From assembly GCA_902776475.1 (NCBI GenBank), contig CACYQD010000027.1, positions 1 to 63,855 of the forward strand: DNA of 63,855 nt, in the 5' to 3' direction. Every line of letters starts with the position of its first letter. Within the stretch, counting starts at the first letter, position 1. The stretch comes from an uncultured Prevotellaceae bacterium. GTDB lineage: Bacteria > Bacteroidota > Bacteroidia > Bacteroidales > Bacteroidaceae. The notes under the pieces are model-generated. The model worked only from the letters and a program-made list of their open reading frames with translations, was not told where the DNA came from and made no database searches. This document shows positions 9,168 to 18,895 of this stretch, in pieces. The translations under genes and the position numbers were made by a program.

Positions 9168-11111
9168 CTAATATTGCGGTAGGTCTGACATCAGATAATA
9201 ATCGTAGAAATAGGTGTTGCCATAAAGAGGATACAACAGTTGTCTCGCTTCAGTGATGTCGATGCCATCATATTTGGCGGCATCCCTGTTGAACTGTTCA
9301 TAGCGCTCAGTCACAGCGGGGTCAAAAGGCATACGGTCGAGGTCGGGGCGTTTGTCCTCAATGCCAAAGGTATAGGCAGCCTGCTGATAATAGATGGGAA
9401 TCTTTTCATTGGGATGCAGACGGATGTAATTGTTGAATTGATGCCAGAAATACTCAGAATTTTTCATCCACATGGCAGCCAGAAGGCATTGCTCCTGAAA
9501 CACGGGGTCGCCGAGATAACTGGTGTGGGCAAGATGCTTCATCAGGTATTCCTCGACGAATCCGTTGTCGGAATCCAGTTCGTTGGGATAGTGGAGCATG
9601 TGGGTGATGGGGCCCATTTCCGGATCTTTGGCAATCTGGTCAGGGTGATCCAGCAGATTCTCCGCCCATGCGGCCCAGTCGCGGAAGAAGGTGGTATTCT
9701 TCAGGATATGGATATATTTCCGTGCCAATGGCATGTCTCCATCGAGGATGGCACAGCGGGTCAGGTTTTTGTAAAACTCCGTCCGCCAGTCATATTCCAC
9801 TCCCATCTCCGTGGACAAGCGGGTACAATCGTTCAACTTGCCATATTGATAATAAATCATCATGCCGACCACCTGCATCATACGGATGCCGAAGGGCGCA
9901 TTGCTCATTTTGGAACCGTTTTTGAATCTGTACATCTCCGTGCTCTGGCGGCCCAGACGGAAAAGGGCCAGGTTTTTCATCATGACGATGGCACGTGTGG
10001 GTTCATCCTCCTGTGCGGCAGCCTCATTGACCACGCCCTCCCAGTCGAGCCGGTCGATGCAGTGCTGCATGGCCAGTTCGCGATGGAAGTTGGAATCCTT
10101 GTACCAGAAATGATACACACCGGCAACCAGCAACACCACGATGACGACGGTCCAGGCATAGGCCGGCACCAAGCGACGCCATTTGCTGTCGCTGACGGAT
10201 TTCCTGCCCCCCTTGCCCGGTTTGCCTTTTTTCATGGACTGCTTGCCTTTTTGTGGAGTCAGCGGCTGGGACTGGCTGACTTCAGCCGGCTTTTGCAGAG
10301 CGGTTTCGGCTGCCTTTATGCGCGACCAGGGAATGCAGGCCATGACGACGAAATAAAGCAAGAGCAGATAATACGGAATATAATACTGATGATACTCCTC
10401 GGTGAGGAAAAAAAGCGGCAGTTCGGTGAAATAGATATTGGAGAGGTTGGTCTCATAATAGAAATATCGGTAATACAGCAAGGGAACCGCCACCACACAG
10501 AGCAGTGCCACCACACTATTGACGATGGCCATGCCCCGCGGGCACAGGCGCCACGACCACACAGCCATCAGCAGCACAGCCGCCAACCCATAGATGCCGA
10601 ACAGCGGGTAACCGACCACAGCGGCGACCACCAGAAACAACGTGCGCAGGAAAAAGCGTACAGACAGACTGCGGAAGCACCAAAGCAAAGCCACCACCGC
10701 GGTGCAACCAATGGTGGAGACGAAGAAGTGGCCACGCAATTTGAGAATATAGACCCAGTAGCCCATGTCAACGATGGTCAGCAACAGGAGGGCGACGGGA
10801 ATGAGCATCAGCGCCGCCCACTTGCCGGGCACCTGGAAGGTGTGCTTCACCAAACCCATCAACAGCAGCCACCACGCACAGAGCAGTGCCACGCCCAGAG
10901 CGGGATAATGGAGGAACTGGGTGAAAAACGTGCCGAGATAGGTGAGCAATCCTCCCGACACCACCATCTGCTGCTTGAAATATAGCGAGGTGTTGAGGAA
11001 AAGGTTCATTTCCTGCACTTTCCAGAGCAAGTCGTTCTCATACACCAGCAAAGCACAGGCTATGGCGACCAGTGCCAACAGCCACACTGCAATGAATGAT
11101 CGTTTTTTCAT
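9168..11111 (-). CDS. DUF6057-type polytopic membrane protein (copy 1)
   Basis: Integral membrane protein of 647 residues; function unknown. About ten hydrophobic helices fill residues 1-345. Recurrent features are an N-terminal helix followed by YENDLLWKVQEMNLFLNTS and QMVVSGGLLTYLGTFFTQF, then LLYYRYFYYETNLSNIYF. A Lys/Gly-rich linker (KGKQSMKKGKPGKGGRKS, near residue 300) precedes the last helix and is missing from the paralogue at 48448-50262. The C-terminal 280 residues look helical and soluble, of TPR/Sel1-like character (CIDRLDWEGVVNEAAAQ, YEWRTEFYKN-like repeats). It heads an operon with the TolB-like lipoprotein (4 bp gap) and BASS transporter. A -7 element TATTTTTG lies at 11160-11153 on the - strand, without a well-spaced -33. 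Confidence 0.7.
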   Translation of the reverse strand: MKKRSFIAVWLLALVAIACALLVYENDLLWKVQEMNLFLNTSLYFKQQMVVSGGLLTYLGTFFTQFLHYPALGVALLCAWWLLLMGLVKHTFQVPGKWAALMLIPVALLLLTIVDMGYWVYILKLRGHFFVSTIGCTAVVALLWCFRSLSVRFFLRTLFLVVAAVVGYPLFGIYGLAAVLLMAVWSWRLCPRGMAIVNSVVALLCVVAVPLLYYRYFYYETNLSNIYFTELPLFFLTEEYHQYYIPYYLLLLYFVVMACIPWSRIKAAETALQKPAEVSQSQPLTPQKGKQSMKKGKPGKGGRKSVSDSKWRRLVPAYAWTVVIVVLLVAGVYHFWYKDSNFHRELAMQHCIDRLDWEGVVNEAAAQEDEPTRAIVMMKNLALFRLGRQSTEMYRFKNGSKMSNAPFGIRMMQVVGMMIYYQYGKLNDCTRLSTEMGVEYDWRTEFYKNLTRCAILDGDMPLARKYIHILKNTTFFRDWAAWAENLLDHPDQIAKDPEMGPITHMLHYPNELDSDNGFVEEYLMKHLAHTSYLGDPVFQEQCLLAAMWMKNSEYFWHQFNNYIRLHPNEKIPIYYQQAAYTFGIEDKRPDLDRMPFDPAVTERYEQFNRDAAKYDGIDITEARQLLYPLYGNTYFYDYYLMSDLPQY

Positions 11112-11266
11112 AACCGCTGAAACAATTGTTTAGGATTCACTGATTGAAGATGCAAAAATACAAAATATATTGCAAAATGAATCCTTTTCCTCTTTCTTTT
11201 TCCGCCATGGAAGGCTGATGCGCTGAAGTTTACCACTTTATGGTCAAAGGGCAAGGCATGAGCACA

Positions 11267-14200
11267 TTACTTTTCATCCGGCGCCTCAACAGAGAGGGGG
11301 ATAGAGGATGTCCGAGCGGAGAAAGCCGGAGCATAGACACATTGGACGGTACAGATGCCCGTCTCATATGTGCCGGGACGGTCCACGAAATACTCCGTTT
11401 CAATCACCGTGGTGCCTTTCCGCAACCTGTCGGCATAGAAATAAGTGGCGTTGTCCTTCACGACGCGATAGCAGCCGCGATCGTAACCGCTGAGCACGTC
11501 CACCGGTTCGAGACATGCGGCCCGTTTGTCGGAGATTTGCACGAAATCATAATCCTGGTCAGCCTTGATGGTCATGCGCGCCCGCACCTTGTCGCCCACA
11601 TGGAGATGGCCGGCATCACCGACAATCTCACGCTTCACCGTCAATCCCATGGAAGCGTCACCCACATCCCGCGTCTTGCGCATAGACTGAGTGACCACCG
11701 TGCCCCAGGAAGTATGCGGCGAGGTCTTGACGATATTCAGTTTTCCCTGCACATCATCAGAAACCACCATTTTGACATACCCTAATCCTGCTGTCGGTGT
11801 TTCGTGCTGCAACGCTTTTCCGTGGAGCGTGAAAGTCGTCTCCTGTCCGCCCACAGCCAGTTTTGCAGACATCTCCTCCCTGCTGTCACCCAGGAAGGCA
11901 TGGATGGCGTTGACACTGTTGATAGGACTGCCCCACCCTTTCGTGCGTCTCTGGGAGAGCAACCACCTTCGCATCAGTTCCACGGACACGGTATCCTCTG
12001 GTTCCACCAGCCGCAATGCCTCGATGGCCATGGTCACTGTGGGAATCGTCGCATCACACCAAGTATACTGGGCACGTGGCGTGTCGAAATACATTCCCCG
12101 CTCAGGTGAGGTCACCGCATATTCCTTGAGACTCCGCAAATAATCATGAGCCTTGCTTTTCTGTCCATCGTGAGCCATGATGACCGCACAGGCCGCCTTC
12201 CCATAGATGGTGAGGTCCAGTTTGCGCCCACGCACGAATTCCATCAGCTGCCTTCTCATTTTCTGGGTATCCGCATCAGGCTTGTCATCCATCAGCGCAC
12301 AGATATACAGATAGTGCAGCATATCCTCCGTGGGTGTCTCCATTTTTGTTTCACGCTCTATATCCTCCTTCATCTGCTTGTCGAGATAACGGATACCCTG
12401 TCTGAGCATTCTCTCGGCCTCGTAGTCTTGATACTGCTTGTTTGTCACGCCCATTGTCCTATAGAGCCTTGCCAGGATTTCCATGACAGACAAGGTGGTG
12501 TATCGCGAACTGGGCATGCCCTTCCACCATGCCCATCCGCCATCAGGACACTGCAGGGATTTCAGTCTCGAGACAGCATGCTCGATGCGCAGGTCCATCG
12601 TGGGCTTGTCAAAGAACTTCATCAGGTTTCTCTTGTCCGACGTTTCCCATTTCGCATCCATCACCCATGGTGTCTCCTCCAAAACAATGCCGTACATGCC
12701 GTCGTTTCTCTGCAATTCTCCCATCAGCGGACTATCATCAGCGGGAGTTTCCCTCCATTGGCTGATGACTCTGCCAGGCCATGGTGAGGTATTGAGGATA
12801 TTCTCGCCCAATCTGTTGACATAGAGCGAGATAGCCTGAGAGATGGCATTATCTTCTGGACGGGTGGTGAGCGTGGGCATGGCCGTCACCATCATCCAAG
12901 CCGGATTGTCGGTATATTCGATGGTCATGCTGCGATGCTGGTCGCTGCCCTGCAGCATGCTGTCCACATCGACAGTCAGGGTTGTCGGCTGATGCATGGT
13001 GAAAGCGTAGGAGTCGGTGGTCATCTCGCGGTCGGGCAACACCGGCAGGAAATTCTGCTCACCGTCGGCAAAGCCGTTTCCGCTCACGCTGACACGGCAC
13101 ACGAGAAGGTTGGCTTTGCCATCCGGAACGAAGGAGAACGTCACCGGCGCGGTGGCATTCTTCTCTACGGAGAAATCACATTGGTCTGAGAAAACCACTT
13201 TTTCTGTCTCAGCATCCGTCAACTCGATGGTTGCCACACCCGACTGCGGTTTGTCTCCTAAGTTGGACACCCTTGCCGAAATGGTGGCCTGGTCGCCCAC
13301 TCTCAGGAATCTTGGCATATTGGGTTGCACCATCACCTCTTTCTGTGCGACAGCCGTACAGTCCATCATCCCCATATTCATGTCAAGGTCATGGGCCATG
13401 CCCAGGAACCTCCAGGTGGTGACACTCTCGGGCAGTTTGAACCTGATGGCCAGAGAGCCATCATCGGCGGTCAGAAGATTGGGATAGAAGAAGGCTGTCT
13501 CGTTCATGTTCTCACGGATTGGTATTTTGGAGCCTATGTTTTCCTCCATTTTCTGCTCCTCAATAGACTCAGCCTCGTTTATTTCCATTTGATCATACTT
13601 GACAACGGGTGCGGTGAATTTCGATTTCACTCCACGCACTCTTACACTTCCTGTCATGCTCGATTTCTTCTGCGTTCCATATCCCACGACCACCACTTCT
13701 TCCAAGCGGTTGTTGTCTTCCATCAGTTGCAAGACGGTGTATTTCCCCTTGCGGAGGGTCTCTTTCAAGGAGAGATAACCAATATAAGAGACGATGACCT
13801 CCAAATCCTTGTCGGCCTTGATCTCAAACTCTCCGTCAATATTCGTCACCGTTCCCTTTCGGGTGCCATTTTGAAGGACAGTAGCACCGATGATGGGTTC
13901 TCCTTCCTCATCGACAACGATGCCCGACACATAGCCCCGTTTGCCCTGTTTTCTTACCCCCTTGTCTATCGCCTTGGACACGCTGGCAAAACTGGCCAAG
14001 GTGTAATCAGTTGCCCTCAGTGAAAGCAAGTCACTGTCGAAATGGCTCAAAGACAAAGGATTGACGGGCAACTCCGCCCATGACGTAGTCTTTCCTGTCC
14101 TTATCATTCTTGAGAAATCCGGTTTCTTCCAATTGGTGGAAGCCGTATAGAATCCCAACATCTGGCTTTTCTTCGACCATTGAGGCATCGCTATCTGATC

Positions 14201-17200
14201 GAGGGAAGCATCGTAGAGAACAGCCAACAACTGTGCCTTGGCCGGGGTGCCGTCGGTCTGCCGGATTTTCATCGTCCATTCCTCCTGTTGTCCGGGGGTG
14301 AGACGGTCGCGGAACGTCTCCCATTTCATATCGAGCTGATGTTCCCTCATGGGAGCTTCGATGACGGCTTTCTCCCGATAGACCACTCCATCCCTGACAA
14401 AAGCAAAAGTCATGCAGATGCCCGCTCCAAATTCAGGCCGGTAGGAGAAAGAGCGGTTATACATCTCGTTGTCGAGTCTGAAAGAGCCGCCCTCAAGTCT
14501 CTTGTTGTCCGCAAACAGATCATAGACCACAAACACGTCTTTGAAAGAGGTGCCCAGCTGAATGTTCACCAGACCGCCATCATTGGGGAACTGGGTGTCG
14601 CTTTGGGCGAAACATTCCCGGGTGAACGTCGCCGGCCGCTGTGCCTGATAATCGACGATGAAGAAACGAGCCTTCACCGTGTCGTTGGCATACACCGCAT
14701 ACAACGTATGTTCCCCAGCGAGTTTCAGTCTGTCGCATTCGGGCAAAGTGGTCGGTGAGTTGGTCTTCGCGGAGAAAGTATTGTCAGGTTGGTCGATGTA
14801 GCACACCGCCACAGTGTCGATGGGTTCACCCCACTTGTCGGAAAGCATCACTTTCACGGTTTTCTGCGAAGCGATGTCCATCTTTTCCTTGGGCCAATCC
14901 ACGGTCAGGTCATGGTTCTTGCTGGCCATGAACAGGGTTTTCTCCACCTCATGCGACTCCCCACCCATGTCAGTGACTATGGCATTCACCTGAAACATCC
15001 ACTTCGGGTTTTCCTCATCTGTTTCCGGTGTCTCCGTGGGTATTCTCACGATGAAAGCGCCCTGTTGGTCGGTATGTACGGTATCCGTATAGATGGTGTT
15101 CAGGTCATTTCTTCTCAACCCTCTTTTCACGGTATAACGCACCTGGGCTCCCGCCATCGATGCCCCGGAGAACGCTGTGGCACAGCCTTTGAGCATCAGC
15201 GAATCCTCATTCTCGACAGATCTCCCGAAGGTCTGTGATGATTGAGGCAAAAACTCCACCTTGAAGGTCGGCCGTTTATAATCCTCCACACGGAAAGACA
15301 GCAGGCTGTAAACCTTTTTTCCAGACCTCCCATCAATGCGGAAATACCCATTTCGCCTGCCCTCTGGTATTTTGAAGGAGAAAAACGAAGTGCCATAGTC
15401 ATCCGCCAAAAGGGTGGTATCCATCACCACCGTGTTATTGGCGTCATAGACCGACACCTTGAGCTGTCTCCCTGCCAAGGGTTTGATTTGCCTGTTCTTT
15501 CTGTTCTGGAAGGTCAGCAAAGCCACATTCACCTCCTGTCCGGGCCTGTAGATGGCCCGGTCGGTGTAGATATTGATCATCTTCTGGGTATTCAGTTTGC
15601 CTTCACCATAATACCCGATATCCATCAACCTGATGGGTGGCGAGGCGTGGTCGCCTTCAGTGGATGCATATACCCTGTCACTCCAATGAGGCTTTTTGGA
15701 AAGAATGACCTCTCCGTTGGAGTCGGCCAGGAAAACCTTTGCCTCACCGGAATCATATTGGTTGTAAAGAGAGATTCTGGCACCGGCGATGGGGTGTCCT
15801 GTCGTCCCTCTGACCGCCACCAACCTGGTATGGGATTTCGGCAGGGGTTCCGCCAACAGATACACGTCGCTGACCGAGAAGCGGAACCTCATGGTGTCAA
15901 TGGCACATCCGTCGGCAGTGAGTTCGGCGATATAATTACCCGGAGACAGTCCCTCCATCCTGAGCGTATCGGAAAACAACTGCCAGTCGTTGGGCATATT
16001 GAGCTGTTTTCGGTATTCAGCCACGCTGGGATTGTCCACATATTCGCGCATCTGGTTATAGAAGTACGTGTTGAGATAGCCATCATGCATCTTGGTCATT
16101 TCGGTCTGACTAAGATTGAGGGACATGACACGCAGATGGACAGATTTCACATTGCGGATATCGTACAATCTGACCACCCTGGACGAGTCAGGCAACAGCC
16201 TATTCTCACCCATGTCCACTTTGAACGACGGCTGTGTGAGTTGGTTCCTGAAATTTCTCAGTGTGTTGGTGTTTTTCCATTCGGGCCATCTGCTGATGGC
16301 CTCATCGAGATAGGCCATTTTCTCCTCTACAGAGAAACGCTTCCCCACACCCATCAACTCATATCTTGCGATCGCCACCTCACAACATTCGGGCATGTCT
16401 CCATACAAGGCGATGAGCGAATCAAGTTGGGTGATCAGTCTTTTCCTGTTTTCAGACTTCACGTCGCCTTTGCTGTCGCTTCCATCATGCACCGCCATGC
16501 GGAATGCGGCATACATTTCCGCCCGCCGGTTTCCGGCTTTGGCGTAATAATCATGCAGGGCCTGATAATTATCCGTCTGGATGCCGATGACAGAGAGCAG
16601 GTCGTTGTCGAAGATCTCACTGTCCATGCCTATAGAGACAAAGGGTTGGAGAGTCGTCGCCTGGTTGGCTGCCAACAGTTTTGTATTCTCAACGGCTTTC
16701 TTCCGGTATTTCTCCGCCTCCTCGGTGTCGTAGTCGCCTATTTTCATCACATTGGCCAGCACCGTCTGATAGACAGCCGCCAAAGTGGGGTTCCAGGTGT
16801 TGGCCGACCGTTCCTCCTCGACCAAGTGGCCGATGGCATCCGGAATGGAATCGGGAGAGAGTTCGCCCATCAATGAAGCCTTCATCATCTCCGCAGCGAG
16901 CAGTTGCCCATAGTTGGACTCATATCTGGCTTTCACCATGATTTGGTCCATCACTCCCATTTGTGAGCGCGGCAGTTGCTTGGTGGCATACTTATAAGCC
17001 TGTCTCCAGAGGGAATGATAGCTGCGCTTTGTCACCTTGGCATCGGCAAGGGTGCCCACAGCTTCCGCTGGATTGAGTTTGTGATTGGCCACAGCGAGCG
17101 TGACCATGCCGACATCACCATTCTGGCATGTTTTCTCGAAATCGCTGTAACTCACATGCGTGACTCGGACAATGGCCTTTGGCGAGGAGCATGGTATGAC

Positions 17201-17626
17201 GAAATAGCCATCGTCATTGGTCACGCCCTGGTTGAGGGTGTCCCTGTCATTGACAGACAGCAATGTCACATTGGCGAAACGCACGGGGATGTGCTTCGCA
17301 TCCAGCACCTGACCGATGAAGCGCACCGAGTCGCGCTGGGTGCACTCCACGAAGATGTCGGTATTGAGCTGGGTGATCCGCATGGGATAATAACCGCACA
17401 CCTGTCTGACAGCTTGCAGGATGGAGGACTCCTGTATATGGGTGGTGACCCGGAAATCCTCCAGGTCGTCATAGACGAAATTGACAGTGATGGTGTCGCA
17501 GTCGCTGTCCAATACGAGGAGGGCTTCCGAGAGAGAGACATCCTGGAAATCGTGACTTACGGTCTGTCCCTGCGCCATGGTCAATGGCAGGATGACGATG
17601 AGGATAAGTATGATGAGTTGTTTCAT
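11267..17626 (-). CDS. STN-domain alpha-2-macroglobulin family protein with embedded SusC-like segment
   Basis: Exported protein of 2119 residues. Order: signal peptide (1-19); STN/secretin short N-terminal domain (about 22-95, from HDFQDVSLSEALLVLD); carboxypeptidase-regulatory-like beta domain (about 98-165); helical stretch; macroglobulin MG domains (RAIYRPGQEVNVALLTF near 690); a second regulatory-like domain (about 1233-1300) ending in EVVVVGYGTQKK, the plug-entry signature of SusC-type receptors; the MG/ANA region (NETAFFYPNLLT); and an alpha-alpha toroid (LQCPDGGWAWWKG). Where the thioester CxEQ would lie the sequence reads TRPEDNAISQ, so no thioester can form. It is the third gene of an ECF sigma/anti-sigma operon. 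Role inferred: periplasmic or outer-membrane trap or sensor feeding that switch. Confidence 0.8.
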   Translation of the reverse strand: MKQLIILILIVILPLTMAQGQTVSHDFQDVSLSEALLVLDSDCDTITVNFVYDDLEDFRVTTHIQESSILQAVRQVCGYYPMRITQLNTDIFVECTQRDSVRFIGQVLDAKHIPVRFANVTLLSVNDRDTLNQGVTNDDGYFVIPCSSPKAIVRVTHVSYSDFEKTCQNGDVGMVTLAVANHKLNPAEAVGTLADAKVTKRSYHSLWRQAYKYATKQLPRSQMGVMDQIMVKARYESNYGQLLAAEMMKASLMGELSPDSIPDAIGHLVEEERSANTWNPTLAAVYQTVLANVMKIGDYDTEEAEKYRKKAVENTKLLAANQATTLQPFVSIGMDSEIFDNDLLSVIGIQTDNYQALHDYYAKAGNRRAEMYAAFRMAVHDGSDSKGDVKSENRKRLITQLDSLIALYGDMPECCEVAIARYELMGVGKRFSVEEKMAYLDEAISRWPEWKNTNTLRNFRNQLTQPSFKVDMGENRLLPDSSRVVRLYDIRNVKSVHLRVMSLNLSQTEMTKMHDGYLNTYFYNQMREYVDNPSVAEYRKQLNMPNDWQLFSDTLRMEGLSPGNYIAELTADGCAIDTMRFRFSVSDVYLLAEPLPKSHTRLVAVRGTTGHPIAGARISLYNQYDSGEAKVFLADSNGEVILSKKPHWSDRVYASTEGDHASPPIRLMDIGYYGEGKLNTQKMINIYTDRAIYRPGQEVNVALLTFQNRKNRQIKPLAGRQLKVSVYDANNTVVMDTTLLADDYGTSFFSFKIPEGRRNGYFRIDGRSGKKVYSLLSFRVEDYKRPTFKVEFLPQSSQTFGRSVENEDSLMLKGCATAFSGASMAGAQVRYTVKRGLRRNDLNTIYTDTVHTDQQGAFIVRIPTETPETDEENPKWMFQVNAIVTDMGGESHEVEKTLFMASKNHDLTVDWPKEKMDIASQKTVKVMLSDKWGEPIDTVAVCYIDQPDNTFSAKTNSPTTLPECDRLKLAGEHTLYAVYANDTVKARFFIVDYQAQRPATFTRECFAQSDTQFPNDGGLVNIQLGTSFKDVFVVYDLFADNKRLEGGSFRLDNEMYNRSFSYRPEFGAGICMTFAFVRDGVVYREKAVIEAPMREHQLDMKWETFRDRLTPGQQEEWTMKIRQTDGTPAKAQLLAVLYDASLDQIAMPQWSKKSQMLGFYTASTNWKKPDFSRMIRTGKTTSWAELPVNPLSLSHFDSDLLSLRATDYTLASFASVSKAIDKGVRKQGKRGYVSGIVVDEEGEPIIGATVLQNGTRKGTVTNIDGEFEIKADKDLEVIVSYIGYLSLKETLRKGKYTVLQLMEDNNRLEEVVVVGYGTQKKSSMTGSVRVRGVKSKFTAPVVKYDQMEINEAESIEEQKMEENIGSKIPIRENMNETAFFYPNLLTADDGSLAIRFKLPESVTTWRFLGMAHDLDMNMGMMDCTAVAQKEVMVQPNMPRFLRVGDQATISARVSNLGDKPQSGVATIELTDAETEKVVFSDQCDFSVEKNATAPVTFSFVPDGKANLLVCRVSVSGNGFADGEQNFLPVLPDREMTTDSYAFTMHQPTTLTVDVDSMLQGSDQHRSMTIEYTDNPAWMMVTAMPTLTTRPEDNAISQAISLYVNRLGENILNTSPWPGRVISQWRETPADDSPLMGELQRNDGMYGIVLEETPWVMDAKWETSDKRNLMKFFDKPTMDLRIEHAVSRLKSLQCPDGGWAWWKGMPSSRYTTLSVMEILARLYRTMGVTNKQYQDYEAERMLRQGIRYLDKQMKEDIERETKMETPTEDMLHYLYICALMDDKPDADTQKMRRQLMEFVRGRKLDLTIYGKAACAVIMAHDGQKSKAHDYLRSLKEYAVTSPERGMYFDTPRAQYTWCDATIPTVTMAIEALRLVEPEDTVSVELMRRWLLSQRRTKGWGSPINSVNAIHAFLGDSREEMSAKLAVGGQETTFTLHGKALQHETPTAGLGYVKMVVSDDVQGKLNIVKTSPHTSWGTVVTQSMRKTRDVGDASMGLTVKREIVGDAGHLHVGDKVRARMTIKADQDYDFVQISDKRAACLEPVDVLSGYDRGCYRVVKDNATYFYADRLRKGTTVIETEYFVDRPGTYETGICTVQCVYAPAFSARTSSIPLSVEAPDEK

Positions 17627-17668
17627 TGCTTGATGGATGATGGAGTCAGCAAGGATATTGCCGTATGA

Positions 17669-18298
17669 CTATTCGATGATGATGGTGGTCGGGGTGGCTG
17701 TGACTTTGAATTGCTTGAACTGTGAGATGCGCTGCAGGAAGATGTCAAGACCTGCTTCAGGGTTCCATTTCAAGTGAAGACGCAGATGACGTTTTTGTTC
17801 ATTTTTGAAGACAGGTGTCACATGGTATTCTTCCCCCACAACCTGCATGATATTTTCCAAGGTCTCATCTTGAAAAACGACAATGGGATTGGGGCGAGAC
17901 CGGACTTCGGAGAATTCTTTTTTATGGATTTGACTGTCAGTGATTTGTGAGGGCGACTGCTGAGCTGCGGCCACGGCTGTCTCCTGCTCTGCAGACTCTG
18001 TTTTACCCATAGGCAGAAAAGCCGCCACCGCAAGTCCTGATATCAGAAAGGCACCGATGAAAATGGCCGCCATGCGCCACAGTTTCCGTTTGTTGCCCAA
18101 AGCGATGGTCGTGGCAGCGTTTTTCCCGATGTCGTGTTGCTCCGTCTCTCTCGCAGCATCGAAAGCTTGTGCCGCCAGCACCATGACGGCATAAGAGGCT
18201 CTTAGGTCATCATCTTGCAACGTCTTTTGCATTTGTTCTTCGGAGAACTCGTATGGGGTATCAGTGATCTCCAGCAGTTGTTGAATCTTGTCGGGCAT
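17669..18298 (-). CDS. Minimal FecR-like anti-sigma factor
   Basis: Predicted membrane-anchored anti-sigma protein of 209 residues. Residues 1-75 are cytoplasmic (sigma-binding, beginning MPDKIQQLLEIT), residues about 76-95 form one transmembrane helix (AAIFIGAFLISGLAVAAF), and a Gln/Ser-rich linker leads to a C-terminal domain (about 140-209; FQDETLENIMQVVGEEY, LDIFLQRISQFKQF) like DUF4974/FecR-C, an STN-type fold. The central FecR beta domain of usual family members (about 330 residues) is absent. It starts 11 bp after the sigma factor gene and 42 bp before the macroglobulin gene. By analogy with FecIRA systems, the periplasmic domain should contact the STN domain of the next protein; that contact is inference. 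Confidence 0.75.
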   Translation of the reverse strand: MPDKIQQLLEITDTPYEFSEEQMQKTLQDDDLRASYAVMVLAAQAFDAARETEQHDIGKNAATTIALGNKRKLWRMAAIFIGAFLISGLAVAAFLPMGKTESAEQETAVAAAQQSPSQITDSQIHKKEFSEVRSRPNPIVVFQDETLENIMQVVGEEYHVTPVFKNEQKRHLRLHLKWNPEAGLDIFLQRISQFKQFKVTATPTTIIIE

Positions 18299-18309
18299 AA
18301 TGCGAATGA

Positions 18310-18798
18310 TTAGGTGGTGGGAATGGCAGATTTCAGTAATGATATGGCTTTGGCGAGGTGCTTATAGACAGCGGCCTTGCTGATATGGAGTTGGTCGGCG
18401 ATTTCCTGATAGGTCATCCGTTGGTCAAATCTCATTTTGAACACATTTCTGGTTTGTGGCGGGAAGTCGTTTTCCATCACTTGCATGATGAGGAGATAGG
18501 CGTTTTGCCGTTCATCGGGATCGGCAGGAACCATGGCATCCTCGACAGGCAGCATTTTCTCCACTTTTTGTCTGATCGTCATCTGACGCAAGACATCCAT
18601 GCATTTGTTTCTCACACAGGCCAAGAGGTATTTTGAGGGTTCATATTGACCGGGAATGCCCTTTGTATAAATACGGAGCATCACGTCGGCCACAGCATCT
18701 CTGCTTTCATCCTCATCGTGAAGCAGGGTGCGCGCAAACCTGAACATGGCCATGTAGTGGGCGGTATAGAGTTTTTCGAATTCTTTCTTTTCCAGCAT
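18310..18798 (-). CDS. ECF-type RNA polymerase sigma factor
   Basis: Cytoplasmic sigma factor of 162 residues, normal length for extracytoplasmic-function sigma factors. Region 2 is visible as FEKLYTAHYMAMFRFARTLLHDEDESRDAVADV and region 4 as RNVFKMRFDQRMTYQEIADQLHISKAAVYKHLAKA (written here only by its ends: start RNVFKMRF, end AVYKHLAKA). It is the first gene of the sigma/anti-sigma/macroglobulin operon, 11 bp ahead of the anti-sigma gene. The leader between 18799 and 18895 is AT-rich and holds no TAnnTTTG element, which suggests control by another sigma factor or by itself. Confidence 0.88.
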   Translation of the reverse strand: MLEKKEFEKLYTAHYMAMFRFARTLLHDEDESRDAVADVMLRIYTKGIPGQYEPSKYLLACVRNKCMDVLRQMTIRQKVEKMLPVEDAMVPADPDERQNAYLLIMQVMENDFPPQTRNVFKMRFDQRMTYQEIADQLHISKAAVYKHLAKAISLLKSAIPTT

Positions 18799-18895
18799 CG
18801 CTTGGAGATGGGATTATTTACATTTTATATTATAACGGATGAATCATGAAAAAAACAACCCTGAAAAACAAAAAAAATGAAAGGGATATGAAATG

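Noticed and set aside
7421-9256. 611-codon + strand frame opposite the TolB-like gene
   Set aside because: Antisense shadow: the - strand frame has a lipobox, propeller blades and a full-length paralogue, while the + strand product has no recognisable feature.
9240-10985. 581-codon + strand frame
   Set aside because: Antisense of the DUF6057-type gene; His/Gln-rich product typical of a reversed membrane-protein sequence.
15242-16876. 544-codon + strand frame inside the macroglobulin gene
   Set aside because: Antisense shadow of a clearly conserved protein.
18810-18870. TTGTTT-N18-TATAAT (E. coli-like promoter) upstream of the sigma factor gene on the - strand
   Set aside because: Bacteroidota housekeeping sigma does not use this consensus, and the stretch is so AT-rich that a chance match is likely.
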